Assembly: GCA_015680685.1 (NCBI GenBank)
Contig: MNCI01015001.1
Location: 386,821 to 450,820 of the forward strand
Reading direction: 5' to 3'
Length of the DNA stretch: 64,000 nt
From: Gnetum montanum
Lineage: Eukaryota; Streptophyta; Gnetopsida; Gnetales; Gnetaceae
The position numbers and the translations under genes were made by a program. How positions within the stretch are numbered: position 1 is the stretch's first letter; every line of letters begins with the position of its first letter. The notes below the pieces were generated by a model, which made no database searches, was not told the DNA's origin, and saw nothing but the letters and a program-made list of their open reading frames with translations. Shown in pieces: positions 21,797 to 33,737 of this stretch.

Positions 21797-24127
21797 ATGT
21801 CTCTCTCACAAGACTATGACCACACAATAATTAGTGAGGCAATTCATTGGAGAACTAAAAAAGTATGTGATGATGAAGATGAAGTGTGGAGTACTCAATC
21901 CTATGTAGGGGTCTCCTATGATCATGAGTACCCCAACAGTCCTCACAAACTCTTGTCATCCAACTCTAGCACCTCTAGTAAGAATGGGACATCCCATAGA
22001 ACTAGGGGGCCTGTAAGGCCTAGCACCTTCTCAGTAGTTAACAAGAATCTATCCAAGGATGATTAGGAGACTTACCAAAGTCATGATGAGTCTTCCAGTT
22101 CTTTCTCTTCCTCTTTCCCTTCAATGTCAGGTCATGACATGGATGACCATCTTTCAAGGGGTCGACGTAGAAATAAAAATCGAACTCATGGGCAAAGTCA
22201 AAAACGCCAACATGAATGAAGACAACATCATCCCAACTCACAAATTCATAACCTACCTAGTGACGATGAACCCCTACTAGTCACTAAGAGCCTAATGCAT
22301 ATACAAGAGGCTATTCGAATATCTCATAGGTATCGCAAGGAAAGCTATCTACCCAGGCTTGATTTAAATAACTTTCCCAATTTTTTAGGAGGCTATGATT
22401 TAGATCTGCAACATCATTTACAAGCCTTCTACGATACCTGTGTATGGAACAATATTGATAATGGATGGAAAAAACTTAAGCTCTTTCCTACGACACTCAT
22501 TGGCCAAGCAAAAGTATGGTATAGGTCCTTAAGACCACAATCAATTCAACATTGGCCAACAATGGTAGAACTCTTCAATGAAAGATATCAAACCTATGCA
22601 AGAGTGTTAGCCTTGAGGAGACAAATCCAAGAATGGAAAAAAGGGTAGCATGAACCCTTGGACATGGCCTTAGAAAGATACTATTTGTTGTTAAACAATT
22701 TCCTAGGCCATGGATTCTCTGAGGAAAGGCTAATGTATGAAATCATGGATGGGCCCCGTAATGAAACAAGGGAGACCCTAGGGATGTATGCCCTAGGTCA
22801 ACTATATGAGCTATGGACCCACCAACTCCAAGAGCTTATCCAATGGGTAGCAAAAGAAGAAGGAGAAATAGCTAATTGGGAGAATGTTGAAAGTTCTCAA
22901 CAAGATCAAAATCTCAACTTAGCAAGGGTCCATGATCATGAAAAGGAGAAATCAACTCACTTCAAGGAGGTGGAATCATCTTTGCCAATCCTACAATCAC
23001 TAGATGAAATTGAGGCAAGTATCAATAAGATGATGGACTGGGTACATGAAAGATGTGGAGAATATGCCAACATTATTATATGAAGAACCATGATGAACCA
23101 AGAAATAGGATAGAACACCACTAGACAATCAGAAAGAAGGATTGAAGAGAATAAGGATAGGAACTCAATTTCCAATCATATGTATCAATGTAATATTTGC
23201 CTATACAATCACCCCAAAGGCCAATGTCCAATCTTGTCACACTTACATGAGCATTGGTAAGGAATGTTACATCCCGATTTCATACAGAAATACTGGGTTC
23301 AACTGTAGTGGAAAAAATCCTAGTCATGGGGGAGGCCACCGTTAGACTGGTCATGCCCTTCCTACCATCCAAACCCAAGCACTTATTATGTTCAACATCC
23401 TATTTCCCTGACTAGGTCAACATCCTCTATTTCACCACATCGTTATCATTCTCCTAAGTACTATCAACCCATGTCCTCTCCAACAAGATCACCACCTCAT
23501 GTTTCTTACACTTCTCTTCATCCTCAATATTCTCATCATTCACCTCCTTCTACATTGCCACTAGTTGTGTCAGATCTTTTTGCACCACAACAACAACCCA
23601 TGAACGTTACTTGTGCTGCTACTATCAACAGTAGTGGGAACCCTCCACAATGTTTAATGCATCCTTTCTTTAGGAAGGACCATAGAAAGAGACATCACAA
23701 TTCCAAAACCACTGCATCCTCCAACTCAACTCAAGTTCAATGCCATGATGCATCTACCTCCTCGAACTCAATACCTCCTATTACTCTATCTAGGCCACCA
23801 ATCAACACTTCAACAACCATGCATCCTAATGAATATAGCCACGTAGGGAGACATATTGATCCTTGCATGCCATCTTATGGTCACAGGTGCCATAGTGGGT
23901 CAACTCCTTATCAATTAACCACATCTTATAACTTGCCCCACTATGTCAACTTTAATCAAGTGTGTGAACCCTAATTTGTGTACATTCCAACCACCACATC
24001 CAAAGACACCCAATGGTTTGGATATGACTGGGTCCCAATATTTCCAAAATGCATAGATCAAAACATTCCATTTATTAATTCTTTCCATGATCAAAAGTTT
24101 AGTTATGGGTGATATCCTCCATCCTAA
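21797..24127 (+). pseudogene. gag: gag of element B, ten stops in one frame
   Basis: One frame from the ATG at 21797 to the TAA at 24125 (777 codons including the stop) with internal stops at 22064, 22217, 22646, 23081, 23111, 23258, 23306, 23321, 23972 and 24110 and no frameshift. N-terminal part is acidic/Ser-rich and followed by an Arg/Lys/Gln-rich patch. The capsid-type gag segment covers about residues 165-290 (FPNFLGGYDLDLQ, WKKLKLFPTTL, AKVWYRSL). A zinc knuckle CNICLYNHPKGQC lies at about 23191 and has spacing CX2CX3HX4C, one residue shorter than the classical form. The tail is His/Pro/Ser-rich. It serves as the best reference for the family's gag in this window. Confidence 0.85.
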
Positions 24128-25380
24128 CAAGTAGAATTAATAAATGTTTTTCCTTTTCTTCAATTTTACAATTTTTTGATTTTTTGTTTTTCATCTTTCA
24201 ATTTTTTGTTTTATCTTTTTATCTTTTCATGGGTAATCTCATCTATGAATAAAACACTCATGTGACCCATTGGTTGAGGTGTTGTTCTATGCTATCAAGT
24301 TTCTGATGACTAATTACTTGGATAGCAAGCCATCACATCCACCCATTCTATTAATAAGAGATTCTACTCTGGGTACGATGATATTCTTGTCATTATCAAA
24401 TATTAAAAGTAATTTTGTGCTCATTATGCCCAGAATGAAGAATAATGGACTAAGAAGGAATGGCCAAGGTGTGACATCAAGGGGACTTGTGGATTTTTTT
24501 TGGTAACATCTGTAGGTGCTATCATGCCGCTTGGTTGTACTAAGATCCTTGTAGATCTAATGACAATGGGAGTAAGAGTAATAAAGGCACTTAATAAAGA
24601 AATCCAATGCTATTCTAGGGGGTTCCATTAGAAAGACATGCATCCATACCTAAAGGTAGGCAGCTTCTCTGGATTCTGCATAAAAAAAAGAAGAGAGAAA
24701 GTATGCTAAAGTGGCCAAACAAAAACAAATGTGCCACAAAGAAATTCCAAATCACTCCTCCCTTGGACAAAATGCCAAGTGATTGTACACCTTATTGTCA
24801 TGGTTCTCTTATGGTTGTCCATCATTAGATGAAATAATGCAATGTCACTGATCATAGGAATGGACTTGGTCTTGATTTTGGAGTGACATGCTAATGACAC
24901 ATGAATCACGCCCTACACTTAGGATTCATTGTGCCCTGGGTCAATTACCTCATGTCCCGATTTCTATAATCCCTTCTACGATTAGCCTCATATCATTGTT
25001 CATGTATTTTTGACTTGTGTCTTGTGTAGCATCAAATTCATACCACATCACGGCGGTATCTACATGTGTGTGTTTTGTGAAATTGGTGTGGATTGCATTT
25101 AACCATTTTAGTACCCATGGACATTTTCAAGTGTGGTTATGTAAGGGCATCATAGGTAGGAANCATCATCATTTTAAATTCCAACGTTCCTATGCACCAT
25201 AATGTGTCCTTTTTCCTCATCCTATTCATGAATTTCATTATTAAATTCCACTTCATTACACTCTTGGTGCCTTTAGGTCTCTTTAAAGTTATCCTAGATC
25301 TTTCAACTCAATCTTAAATCCTTCATTTTTGGCCTTGGAAGTTCAAAAATTTATCAATTTTTCCAAGTACCCTATTTCAG
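24128..25380 (+). other. Noncoding spacer of element B
   Basis: Collinear with 7286-8640 of A, starting with a T-rich tract. A segment present in A (from about 8340 to 8470) is missing at the single N at 25163. No conserved frame. Confidence 0.6.
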
Positions 25381-25385
25381 AAGGG

Positions 25386-25441
25386 CCACGATATCGAGTA
25401 CTCGATATTAGGTTCGATGCAATATCTTGCATCTATAAATA
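25386..25441 (+). promoter_or_regulatory. Internal promoter-like region of element B
   Basis: CACGATATCGAGTACTCGATATT followed by TATAAATA at 25434-25441. It has the same position and layout as 8676-8757 in A although the B LTRs themselves carry no GATATCG array. Confidence 0.55.
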
Positions 25442-26004
25442 CTATATGGACCCCCCCATGCACATCAATGTCATTTTGCATTGTTCATGCGATGGGAGTT
25501 GTTGAAATTTTTTTCCACAAATTTTCTAGCTTGTGCACCTATCATTCAAGCATCCATAACTTGCTCATCAATGCTTCAATTCTCATTTTGATCAAACTTG
25601 CTTAACCTAGGAGTGTTTAACCTAGTCGTGGGGGAAGGGTACACGTCAAGTCGCACATAGTTTTTTCAAAATTCATCGTTGCGCAAAGGATATCATAAAG
25701 GGTAAATGACCATAGAAACTATTAAACATGCTACCAAATCAATTTTCTCTCTTCACTCATACCATGAGAATTAATTTTTGGAGCCACCTAATCAAATTGG
25801 GCCTAATATCAAAACTTTTAGGAGACATTTTCATAAAATTTCCTACCTCTAGATCACATGAAACAAACATAAACATTTTCATAAAATTTCCTAACTCTGG
25901 ATCAGATGAAACAAAAATAAAAAAATTCATTAAAGGCAATAAGTAATGGTATAAGTCACATTTTGTAAATAACCTTACTAATAGTCAGCCTCGTGTGATT
26001 GCAG

Positions 26005-26209
26005 ATGGCCCCTAAACATGGATAGCAAGGACGACCCTCTCAAGGTGCGTTCAAACAACCAAGGAGAGGTAGAGGCCAGGCATCTCCCGAGGAACATACA
26101 AAATAGGAGGCATAATCATTCAGCATCCATCAAGAGTGTCTTGTTACTGTGCATTCAAGACAAGGGGAAGATGCCCATGGAGAAGCCACCACTACTAGGA
26201 ACCACATGA
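26005..26209 (+). pseudogene. Internally deleted extra ORF of element B
   Basis: Starts at an ATG (26005) preceded by GTGATTGCAG, the counterpart of 9366 in A. The first about 40 codons match A up to SFSIHQE, then sequence jumps to the last about 17 codons (QDKGKMPMEKPP..GTT, stop at 26207). The missing middle corresponds to about 9500-11590 of A. Stops occur in the remnant. The ATTGCAG|ATGG context looks like a 3' splice site, so the ORF could be expressed from a spliced RNA; inference. Confidence 0.7.
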
Positions 26210-26383
26210 GTTCCAACAATTTTTCATTCTGCACTCTATGTTTGTGTCCCAATTTTGTTTTATTTAATTTCACACTGTAGCATGAGTAAATTCCTAGTAG
26301 TCAATAATCCCATACCTATCCACTATGTAATTAATTACACTTGTTCTTATTTTGTTTGACTTGACGATGAGCTATTATTCAGT

Positions 26384-26393
26384 CGTGGGGGTA
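26384..26393 (+). other. Polypurine tract of element B
   Basis: CGTGGGGGTA immediately precedes the 3' LTR, as in A. Confidence 0.75.
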
Positions 26394-26510
26394 TGATGAA
26401 GCATCCACTGGACAGCATCAATTGGGCCATGTCGACGAAGCCTTGTCAATGCATCTGTCCATGCGTTGACATGACGTCATCAATGCAGAGTTCATTTTTT
26501 TCTATAAATA
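26394..26510 (+). promoter_or_regulatory. U3 promoter: array and TATA box (B, 3' LTR)
   Basis: GTCAATGCATC, GCGTTGACATG and CATCAATGC words precede TATAAATA at 26503-26510. A full TGACGTCA palindrome, a bZIP-type site by known consensus, lies at 26472-26479. Confidence 0.6.
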
Positions 26511-27246
26511 TGCATGCACTCACCACATTTAGGAACCTTATGTTCAAGTTGTAGTGAATCTCTTACAGTTTTTTTCTATAGAAGTTAGACTATATTCCCA
26601 AGTGCATGCCCACAGTGTGATGCTTGTAATCATATGGAACCTTTATTCGAGTGTGACGTACTTGGACATGCACATGATCAGCCATAAAGATTGAGATTAT
26701 TCCATCATTATAGCATTCACGTAGTTGTAATTGTTTAATTATTATTTTTATTTATTGTTTCCTTAGTTAATATTTCTTTACCATCATATTTCTATTGTTA
26801 AATGCGGAATGAGTACGACTTAATCACAAACATTGAAGTGTAACTACTTGGTAACCCAGTAGCGTATCTAGGAGCACTCAAGTAATATATGCTTGGTAAG
26901 CCTAGAAGTAGTACACGAGGTCCAAGATGTGTACAGATGATTAAGGATAGATGCTCATCGTACTTAGGCTAGCTTAGATTCTCTTCTCCCACTCCCCCTT
27001 AGCTAAAACAAAGTTATTTTCCATTGCCTCTAGGAGTAGCACTAGTTTAGGCCCACATCATACACCTCACTTTGGACTAAACCATACGTGACAAAGCAAA
27101 TATTAGTCCAAGTGGGAAGACAATGAACTGCGATCAACATGTAATGATCTAGATACCACAACTACCCCTTCCATAGATTTTGACTAAATCATGCGTGAAC
27201 GCTTATATTCGTATGGTTGAGTGTATGGGTACCTCACCACTCATCA
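26394..27246 (+). repeat. 3' LTR of element B
   Basis: 853 bp, TGATGAAGCATCC to CACCACTCATCA. The U3 array is shorter than in the 5' copy (109 versus 136 bp before the TATA box). Confidence 0.93.
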
Positions 27247-28399
27247 CTTTCCTTCATTGCTACTCATTCACATGATTGGGATAGATCTCCAACTCATGCT
27301 TTGAAGTGCAAGGTCATACTTGTCACTACTAGTGTCATCTAGCCTTGATTGTTTTGTAGTTTAACCACTATAAAAATCAAACCAAGGAAACATGTCACAA
27401 AACATCTAAAAGATAGAATTCTAGTTTGATTTTCCTCCATCCATACACATATGCATAACAAGTTCCTTTGATTTTTCTTTACTAAAGACTCTAATCCTTT
27501 TGGCTATACTAACTGATCCCAATTCAAACAACAATTACAATTCCATGACCAAGGGGTGATGGACATGGTTATGGTTTTGATCAAAAATTACATATTTTGA
27601 TCCCTTGGAGTAGATGGATTTAGGAATTAGGTGGAAGGAATAATTGATGTTATCAAAGTTCACTAAGAGAGAGACCTCTAGGCCTTCATGACCATGAATA
27701 GAAATGGAGTTGGAGATTATCTTGAACTATTACATTTGGAAACTAGGTAGTCCAAGCAATGGGTTGAACATAAGAAAGGCTTACCTGGGTATTGGTTCAA
27801 GCACTCAATACAATTTTAATTAAGCAATCATAGGATAGGTTTTGAATGGTAAAAATACCAATTTGTGTGGATCGATAACTTGCAGTTACATTACTCCTCT
27901 TACCATCTCTTCTTCTCATCATCATTATATTATTATTTATCTTTTAATTTTTTTATTTATCATATTTTTCTTATTTTATTTTATTTTTCTTTTCATTTCA
28001 TCATCATTTTTTGCATCATTTATTTTATCATCTTTTCTTTTCTTTGTTTCATGAGATAGCATTCAAATGATATGTGGGAATCATGAGAATGATTGTAGTG
28101 CCAAATCACCACTTTGAGTCTTTAACTTACACAAATATGAGAATTGATTCCTCACCACATGTCATACATAGGTTCATGAGATCATGAACTTCCTCTAACT
28201 AGGATGATCAAGCATGGAAACCACATGTACATTGGTCTAATCACACTATTTAGATCCATCCAATGCTCATAAGGATCCTATATTAGATAACCTTTCCTTG
28301 TCAATGAACAAGAATTTTTCTAGGGCATCTTAAGATATGGATTCATCACCTACCCATGGTTCTAGTAGCATTAGCTTCAACAAGTCACAAGATGAGTCC
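27247..28399. other. AT-rich spacer with pyrimidine-rich tract
   Basis: 27247-27251 is the right target duplication of B (CTTTC). 27890-28050 is T-rich with CATCATTATATTATT-type low complexity; the overlapping short frames there are artefacts of this composition. The integrase expected downstream of the element at 28400-32440 is not readable here. Confidence 0.5.
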
Positions 28400-28419
28400 T
28401 AGCTTCACATTAATTCAGT

Positions 28420-28900
28420 AAGAAGCATATCTTCTCCCTTATTATCAATTCATAGTTGTGATAGATGATCTACCACTATGTTTTTAGCTTCCTTGTAATC
28501 AATCATGTGAAGATTAAATTCCTATAAAAGAACAAGCCATTCAATCACCTAGGGACTACAATTTGATTTGTTGATGAGGAACTAGATGGTACTATGATTA
28601 GTATATATGAATATTTTTCACCGAATAACATAATGCCTAAATTTTTGTAGTGAAAAAATGATGATCATAAGCTTCTTTCTTCTGGTGATGTAATTCAATT
28701 GAGGCCTCATACTGCTTCATCTAGCATAGTAGATGTAGTAGAACATCTTCTACTCATCAAACTATATTAGAATAGCATCAAATACAAAGTTAAAACCATC
28801 TATGATTATATGAAATGGTTGAGCCTAGTTAGGACCTTGTAACACTACAGTTTGAGTTAGCCTTTTCTTCAAATAATGAAGGATATTTTTACATTCTTTG
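28420..28900 (-). pseudogene. RNase H remnant (Athila-like)
   Basis: Minus-strand reading gives QLNYITRRKK, IYTNHSTI and EAKNIVVDHLSQL in the order expected for the gypsy RNase H segment that follows RT (usual forms QLNYTTTEKE, VYTDHS, NVVADHLSR). The catalytic Asp of the TDHS box is Asn here. Several stops. Confidence 0.7.
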
Positions 28901-29179
28901 CTCCATAAAAATGGAACATCTTTCTCTATGAGCTCAAAAAAAGTTTTGCCTATTTTATAATGATCTTAATAAATTGACAAGAATAGTCTATATAACAAAG
29001 AAATGGTTGCACCTCTTAAACCATTGTGAGAATTTGTGTCATGTTTTTGATGATGTGGATCTTGTTGGGATCTACCTTAATCTTCTTTTAAAAAATTTTA
29101 TGACTAAGAATAATGCCCTCAATTATCATCAACTAGCTTTTTTTCCAAATTAGCTTTAATTTTACCTAGTAGCAATGAT

Positions 29180-29760
29180 ATAGAATAGTTTTGAGTTAGT
29201 TCAAGGCTTTCTAAAATGTTTTATTGTAAGTGAAAAAGTCATCCATGAAGAATTTCACACTCTTGTTGATGTAATCTTGAAACATGAACATCACTAGTTA
29301 TTGGAATATGACTAGTGCATTGAATAATCCAAAGGAAATGTTCTTGAATGGAAAGGTTCCTCATAGATAGATGAAAGTAGCTTTCACTTGATCTTCTAGC
29401 ATGGTGTTAATCTAATTATAACTAGAGTACTCATCAAGAAAGCCATAGTACTCCTAACTAGAGAAATTATATAATAATTTATCCAAAAATAGTAATAGGA
29501 AGTGATCCTTAAAGGTGGTAGCATTCAATAACTTATAGTTAATAAAAATTTTCCATTCATTGTTTTTCTTTGGTACAACTATAGTTGAACTGATCCACTC
29601 ATTATTAAAAATGGATGTGATAAAACTAGCCTGTAGTAAACAAATGATTTTATTTTTCATCACATCCCACATATTAGAATTGATTCTTCATTGAAGTATT
29701 TGCTAATGTTTAAGGCTCAAGTCTATGTATATGCGGTATTAACAAATAAAGGGGTTAATT
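29180..29760 (-). pseudogene. Reverse transcriptase remnant (Athila-like)
   Basis: A frame at 29672-29454 reads SSTIVVPKKNNEWKIFINY and LLNATTFKDHF, the first fingers/palm motifs of gypsy RT. The following sequence gives EYYGFLDEYSSYN, ISFGLFNALVIFQ and KSVKFFMDDF, matching the FLDGYSGYNQI, MPFGLCNAPATFQ and VFMDDF landmarks used to recognise Athila-type RT. The catalytic DD is still legible; frameshifts and stops make it nonfunctional. Confidence 0.8.
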
Positions 29761-30129
29761 CCCATAAGTTCATCATGGAACCAGGTAAAGAATTTTATTC
29801 ATTATGTAATTACCATTTTTAGTTTATCTTTTGAATGATCATTATAGTATTGATGATGACAGGATTACCATCATTGAGGAACAATAACTCAAAGTCTTTT
29901 CGAAATGACTTCATTTCTTATAGTGGTGTGGGATCATTCTAGGATAAATCAAGAGTGTCCCAAAATTTAGGATCATACTGTACCATTGTGGGAGCCTTCA
30001 TTGTATTCTCTACTTTTGAATAGGATGACTTAGCATCAAATAATGCAAGAGAATCGATTGCTCCTTCTAAGAATTGATTCATGGCTTCATAGATAGAATT
30101 TATTCAAGGTATTTAACATTTCTTATAAC

Positions 30130-30590
30130 ACATAGATGTTCTATGACATAACAGTTGCAACAATGCTTACCACATGACTAGAAAGGATTGCATGAGATAC
30201 ACTTACAATGTGTCTTCCTAGTCATATCTTTCCTACTAATTTTGAGGTGAAAGTCTTGGGAAGAATAACCTGGTATTAATTGTGCTTAACCAAGCTCTTA
30301 CCATAATAATATGGAAATTTTCTTCCATCTTATTCTCCTATTTAATTATCAAGAAGTTTACATGGAATCACCATCCTACCAATGTTATCACTACATCATT
30401 TACCTATCCCATAGGATATGTGTAGGATTGATCTACTAGCTTCAATCTAATTTTAGTACTCTTGAAAGGGGGAAGTTCCCAATTAAATTATTGCTGCAAT
30501 AAAATAATGTTGTCTCCTAAACTAGAGTCACAAAGAGCTAGGTAATGGCCTTTCTTACCAATCTAAATGTCCACCATGAAACTACTAATG
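30130..30590 (-). pseudogene. Aspartic protease remnant
   Basis: Minus-strand reading shows LALCDSSLGDNIILL (the active-site D-S/T-G altered to D-S-S), then LKLVDQSYTYPMG and later IIMVRAWLSTINT, matching the AL.D.G..V...L / L.LAD.S...P.G / I.LGR.WL.T landmarks of plant gypsy protease. It lies between gag and RT as expected. Confidence 0.65.
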
Positions 30591-30599
30591 TCTAATTTC

Positions 30600-32440
30600 T
30601 TTTTCAACTAGATGACCTTCTTTTACTACCTGCATGGATTTCTTAAACATGGTAATGGTCATGAGACTATTTCCATCAAGAGTCATCATGTTATACTTGC
30701 ACAAACCTATTAAAAAACTTCTCCCTAAAGTGGATGTGATGTTTTGGTAGCATTTAGAGAATGATATTAGGACCCCTTTAATGTAGACTCCAATATTTCT
30801 TCTATTGTTGTTCTTTCCATAGGACAAAGAGAATGGAGTGGATTCAATTCCATGGTACTCATGTTTGTACTTATGATACAATTTCCTTTCATGAGACCTT
30901 AAATTTTCCTCTACAACCAAATCAATAGTGATTTGGTAATATTTCCCAATCACATACATGGAAGTAAGATCAGTATAATAGGAAATTTCACAAAATTTTA
31001 TTTTCCTTCATTATTGTTGACTAGGTATCCCACCTCAAATTGAATTAGGTAGCAAAAGTTATTGCTATTGTTGTTGAGGAGCTTGTAAACTAGGATTGAT
31101 TAAAGTAGGTAGGTACTACTGAGATGTCATCTATAGAACTGAGTAAGTACCTACCTAGGTGCCTTGATAGTAGTGATTAGAAGAAAACATCATCTATTTC
31201 TACATCAGAGGTATAGGATTTCATGGAGCAACATCAAAAGAATTTTAAGTTTGTCACTATTACATGGTTTGTAGATACATACCTCTAGGATAGTATACTT
31301 GGAAAAAGTAGGGAGTCCTCCTTGTTTGCCTCTTAATGAATTTGGAATTCAAGGGTATTCCAACTCATCTCATTTCACCAATCATGTGGAACATGACTAG
31401 GCAATACTATAAGTCATGAGGATCTACATAATACTTACACTGGAAAATGAGGAAGCCTCATCTGAATCTTCTTTTGTGCTCTTGTAGTAAGAGAGATTTC
31501 TTGTACCCTTTCCATCATACTTGTTTCTATGTCTAGGTGGTACGATTACTGTAGCTATAGCCTCAACCACCCTACCCTCAATCTCCTTAAAGGTAGTGAT
31601 TATCTTCTCATCCATTATGTTCCAAATTTCTTCTACATGAAGGGCCAAGTCTATCAAGGTATTTTTAGTTCTAAGTTGTTCTTATGCTAATTCCTCAATA
31701 GTAATAAAAGTTTTAGCTATACCTTTAATAATTTTGATCTCATTTTTTCATGTGGGATCATGATTTTACTACTCATATGATTGTCATTTTTGTCATTCCC
31801 TTTCATCCTAGCTATGGTGTTAATGAGAACTTTGATTTGGGCCATAAACTTTTTATGTACCTAGTCCATTGCATACATATCCACTCACTCTCTTGTTTTC
31901 TACCTTTTTCTTTCCACGATTTACATTAGCTATTCTCATTGGCTAAAACCATGGTTTAGATAGTAATGAGCTATTTATAGATGCTTGTCCATGGCAATGT
32001 TTAGCAATTCAATGCTCCTTGTCTTCATATGATCATTTTCTTTTGGATGTTTGAAATGTAGAGATAGGTTTAAGATTTAGTATAAAGAAATTTAACTATA
32101 TCTATTTATCTTTGGATTGACTTATGTGGAAAGTATTTTTACCAAATTTCCACTTGCTTGATGAAGATGTAAGGAAATAACTACAACTTCTACCAATCAC
32201 TAATGATCCCTTGTAGATAGCAAGTATTATCAAATGCCTAGATGTGGAGTTGGGGATCATCACTAATATATCCTCTGTATGTTGGAACATCATCCATGTT
32301 AATTTATTTACTCTTGCTATTACGAACATGTTTCCATGGAATGTAAACAATGTTATTAACGTCATGATGATTATCCCTATCAAACAAGGGGACATCATCA
32401 CTACCAAATAGTCCTAATAAGTGAAAATGCTAGAACTTGG
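30600..32440 (-). pseudogene. gag remnant of the Athila-like element
   Basis: About 32270-32110 in one minus frame reads as a short, stop-broken gag core (YLQGIISDW then LFPY then KYFPHKSI), resembling the capsid helices of Athila/Tat gag. About 31657-31424 is an open stretch (IDLALHVEEIWNIM). About 30959-30585 is another open stretch without a recognised domain. These pieces sit in the right order upstream of protease. No zinc knuckle was found. Confidence 0.45.
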
Positions 32441-32678
32441 AAGGAGATCATCCTTGTGGATTTTGGTTGTATTTGGATTAACAAATCCTATAACACCCCT
32501 ATTAATTATCTATAAAATCCTATAAATAACTAATAGAAATGCTATGAAACCCCCAAGGATATGGATTTAATCTTATTTTAGTGATTCAAAAGGAAGTTGT
32601 AAAAGAGATAAAAATTATTAGTTAGAAGCATGAATACAATAGAGTAATTTAGTACAACAAAATTTCATATTACTCATG

Positions 32679-32683
32679 TACAT
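32679..32683. repeat. Left flanking repeat of solo LTR C
   Basis: TACAT here versus TATAT at 33733-33737, one transition apart. Confidence 0.6.
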
Positions 32684-32814
32684 TGATGAGACATGACCGC
32701 GATATTGCGGCCGCCGCGCTATCGCATCCCATGAGATATCTTGTACGCGATATCGTGTCGTCCCCTGCAATGTCACATACGCGATATCACGGTCTGCTGC
32801 CATATCTATAAATA
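32684..32814 (+). promoter_or_regulatory. U3 promoter: GATATCG array and TATA box (solo LTR C)
   Basis: The most CpG-rich version of the array: GCGATATTGCGG, GAGATATCTTG, GCGATATCGTG and GCGATATCACG precede TATAAATA at 32807-32814. Confidence 0.7.
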
Positions 32815-33732
32815 AGAGGTGGCTCTTCCTTGTTTCCCCATCTGGAGTTAGAAGTAGGGAAACTCTGGCAGTTTGATCACTCCAGAGATAGAATATTTTC
32901 CATGTGCCCGTAGTAGGAGTCCTAAAGTGAATGGATCTTTATTCGAGCAACATTGTACTTGAACACAAGTTGTGTACAGCAATAAAGATGAACTTCTTGG
33001 ATAAACCTTGTAGTGCATGGAATAGGATTTTATTTATTTTTTCTCTCTCACCCTTAAACTCTTAGAATGCGGTATGAGTACAACTTGATTATGAGCATCT
33101 AAGGATGTGTATGGTTAGTCAAGGAATCAATTGCTCATCACATGCGGTATGAGTACGACTTGATTACGAGCATCTAGTATGACTACTTGGTAACCCAGTG
33201 GCGTATTTAGGATCTACGCTTGGTAATCCCAATGGTAGTCGTGCACCAAGATGTGTACAGTTAGTCAAGGAATCGGCTGCTCATCACACTTAGGCTAGAT
33301 TAGCTTTCTCAACACTTTCCTCCTAGTTAAGTGCCTCAGTATGACCACTTTGAGCACGTGCATTACGCACAGTGATCCCAGCAACGATTAGCATTTGGTA
33401 GCCGCGGCTGCATCGGTTCAAGGTGTGTACAATAAGTGGGAACAAATGCTGACGCTAGGTTAATTTAGACTTAGTCATTAGTTAGAGTTAGTTTCTCAAC
33501 CCTTCACCTCGATAGCATAGGAGAAAAACATAAAAGACCATAAAAAATCATATACCTTGGACTTACTTAACCATACACCATGACAACCACAAGTAAGTCT
33601 GGGAAGACAATGAATGATTAACCCCAAGTGTTCCATGGGGCGTGTAGGCACTTAGTCTGCGGAGTTCTACCGGATCGCGTGTGCTACGCTTGTTTCGTAT
33701 GGTTGAGTGTAGGGGTACCTCGCCACTCATCA
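32684..33732 (+). mobile_element. Solo LTR C (A/D-type LTR, 1049 bp)
   Basis: A single LTR from TGATGAGACATG to CGCCACTCATCA, flanked by near-identical 5 bp repeats and no internal region on either side, as left by recombination between two LTRs. It is longer than the LTRs of A because the GCGGTATGAGTAC..CTTGATTA.GAGCATCTA block occurs twice (about 33068 and 33144) and because it includes a CCTCAGTATGACCACTTTGAGCA segment shared with D but not with A. Confidence 0.85.
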
Positions 33733-33737
33733 TATAT

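Larger units (their letters stand above)
20780..27246 (+). mobile_element. Element B: non-autonomous gypsy-type LTR retrotransposon, relative of A
   Basis: About 6.47 kb with LTRs of 885 and 853 bp, both TGATG...CTCATCA, a tRNA-Asp-like PBS and a G-rich PPT. The interior is collinear with A: gag, the same noncoding spacer, the same internal array/TATA region and the start and end of the extra ORF, but the central 2.1 kb of that ORF is deleted. No pol is present. The gag is longer and better preserved than in A. Flanking 5 bp repeats differ at one base. The U3 array is unlike that of A although the rest of the LTR is related. Confidence 0.9.
28400..32440 (-). mobile_element. Decayed Athila-like gypsy element without visible LTRs
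   Basis: On the minus strand, gag, protease, reverse transcriptase and RNase H occur in the gypsy order. No integrase, PBS, PPT or LTR could be found at either end, so it is an internal fragment. RT motifs are closest to the Athila/Tat side (non-chromovirus). Many stops and frameshifts. Solo LTR C (32684) lies just upstream but is a separate insertion with its own flanking repeat. Confidence 0.7.

Noticed and set aside
9366-24127. Many in-frame TAG/TAA at apparent Gln positions suggest a reassigned genetic code
   Set aside because: TGA stops occur as well, LINE ORF2 is open under the standard code, and all other features are plant transposons. C-to-T decay explains the pattern.
27842-28059. 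Hydrophobic small proteins (Phe/Ile/Leu-rich) as membrane peptides
   Set aside because: Low-complexity T-rich DNA, with overlapping frames equally hydrophobic.
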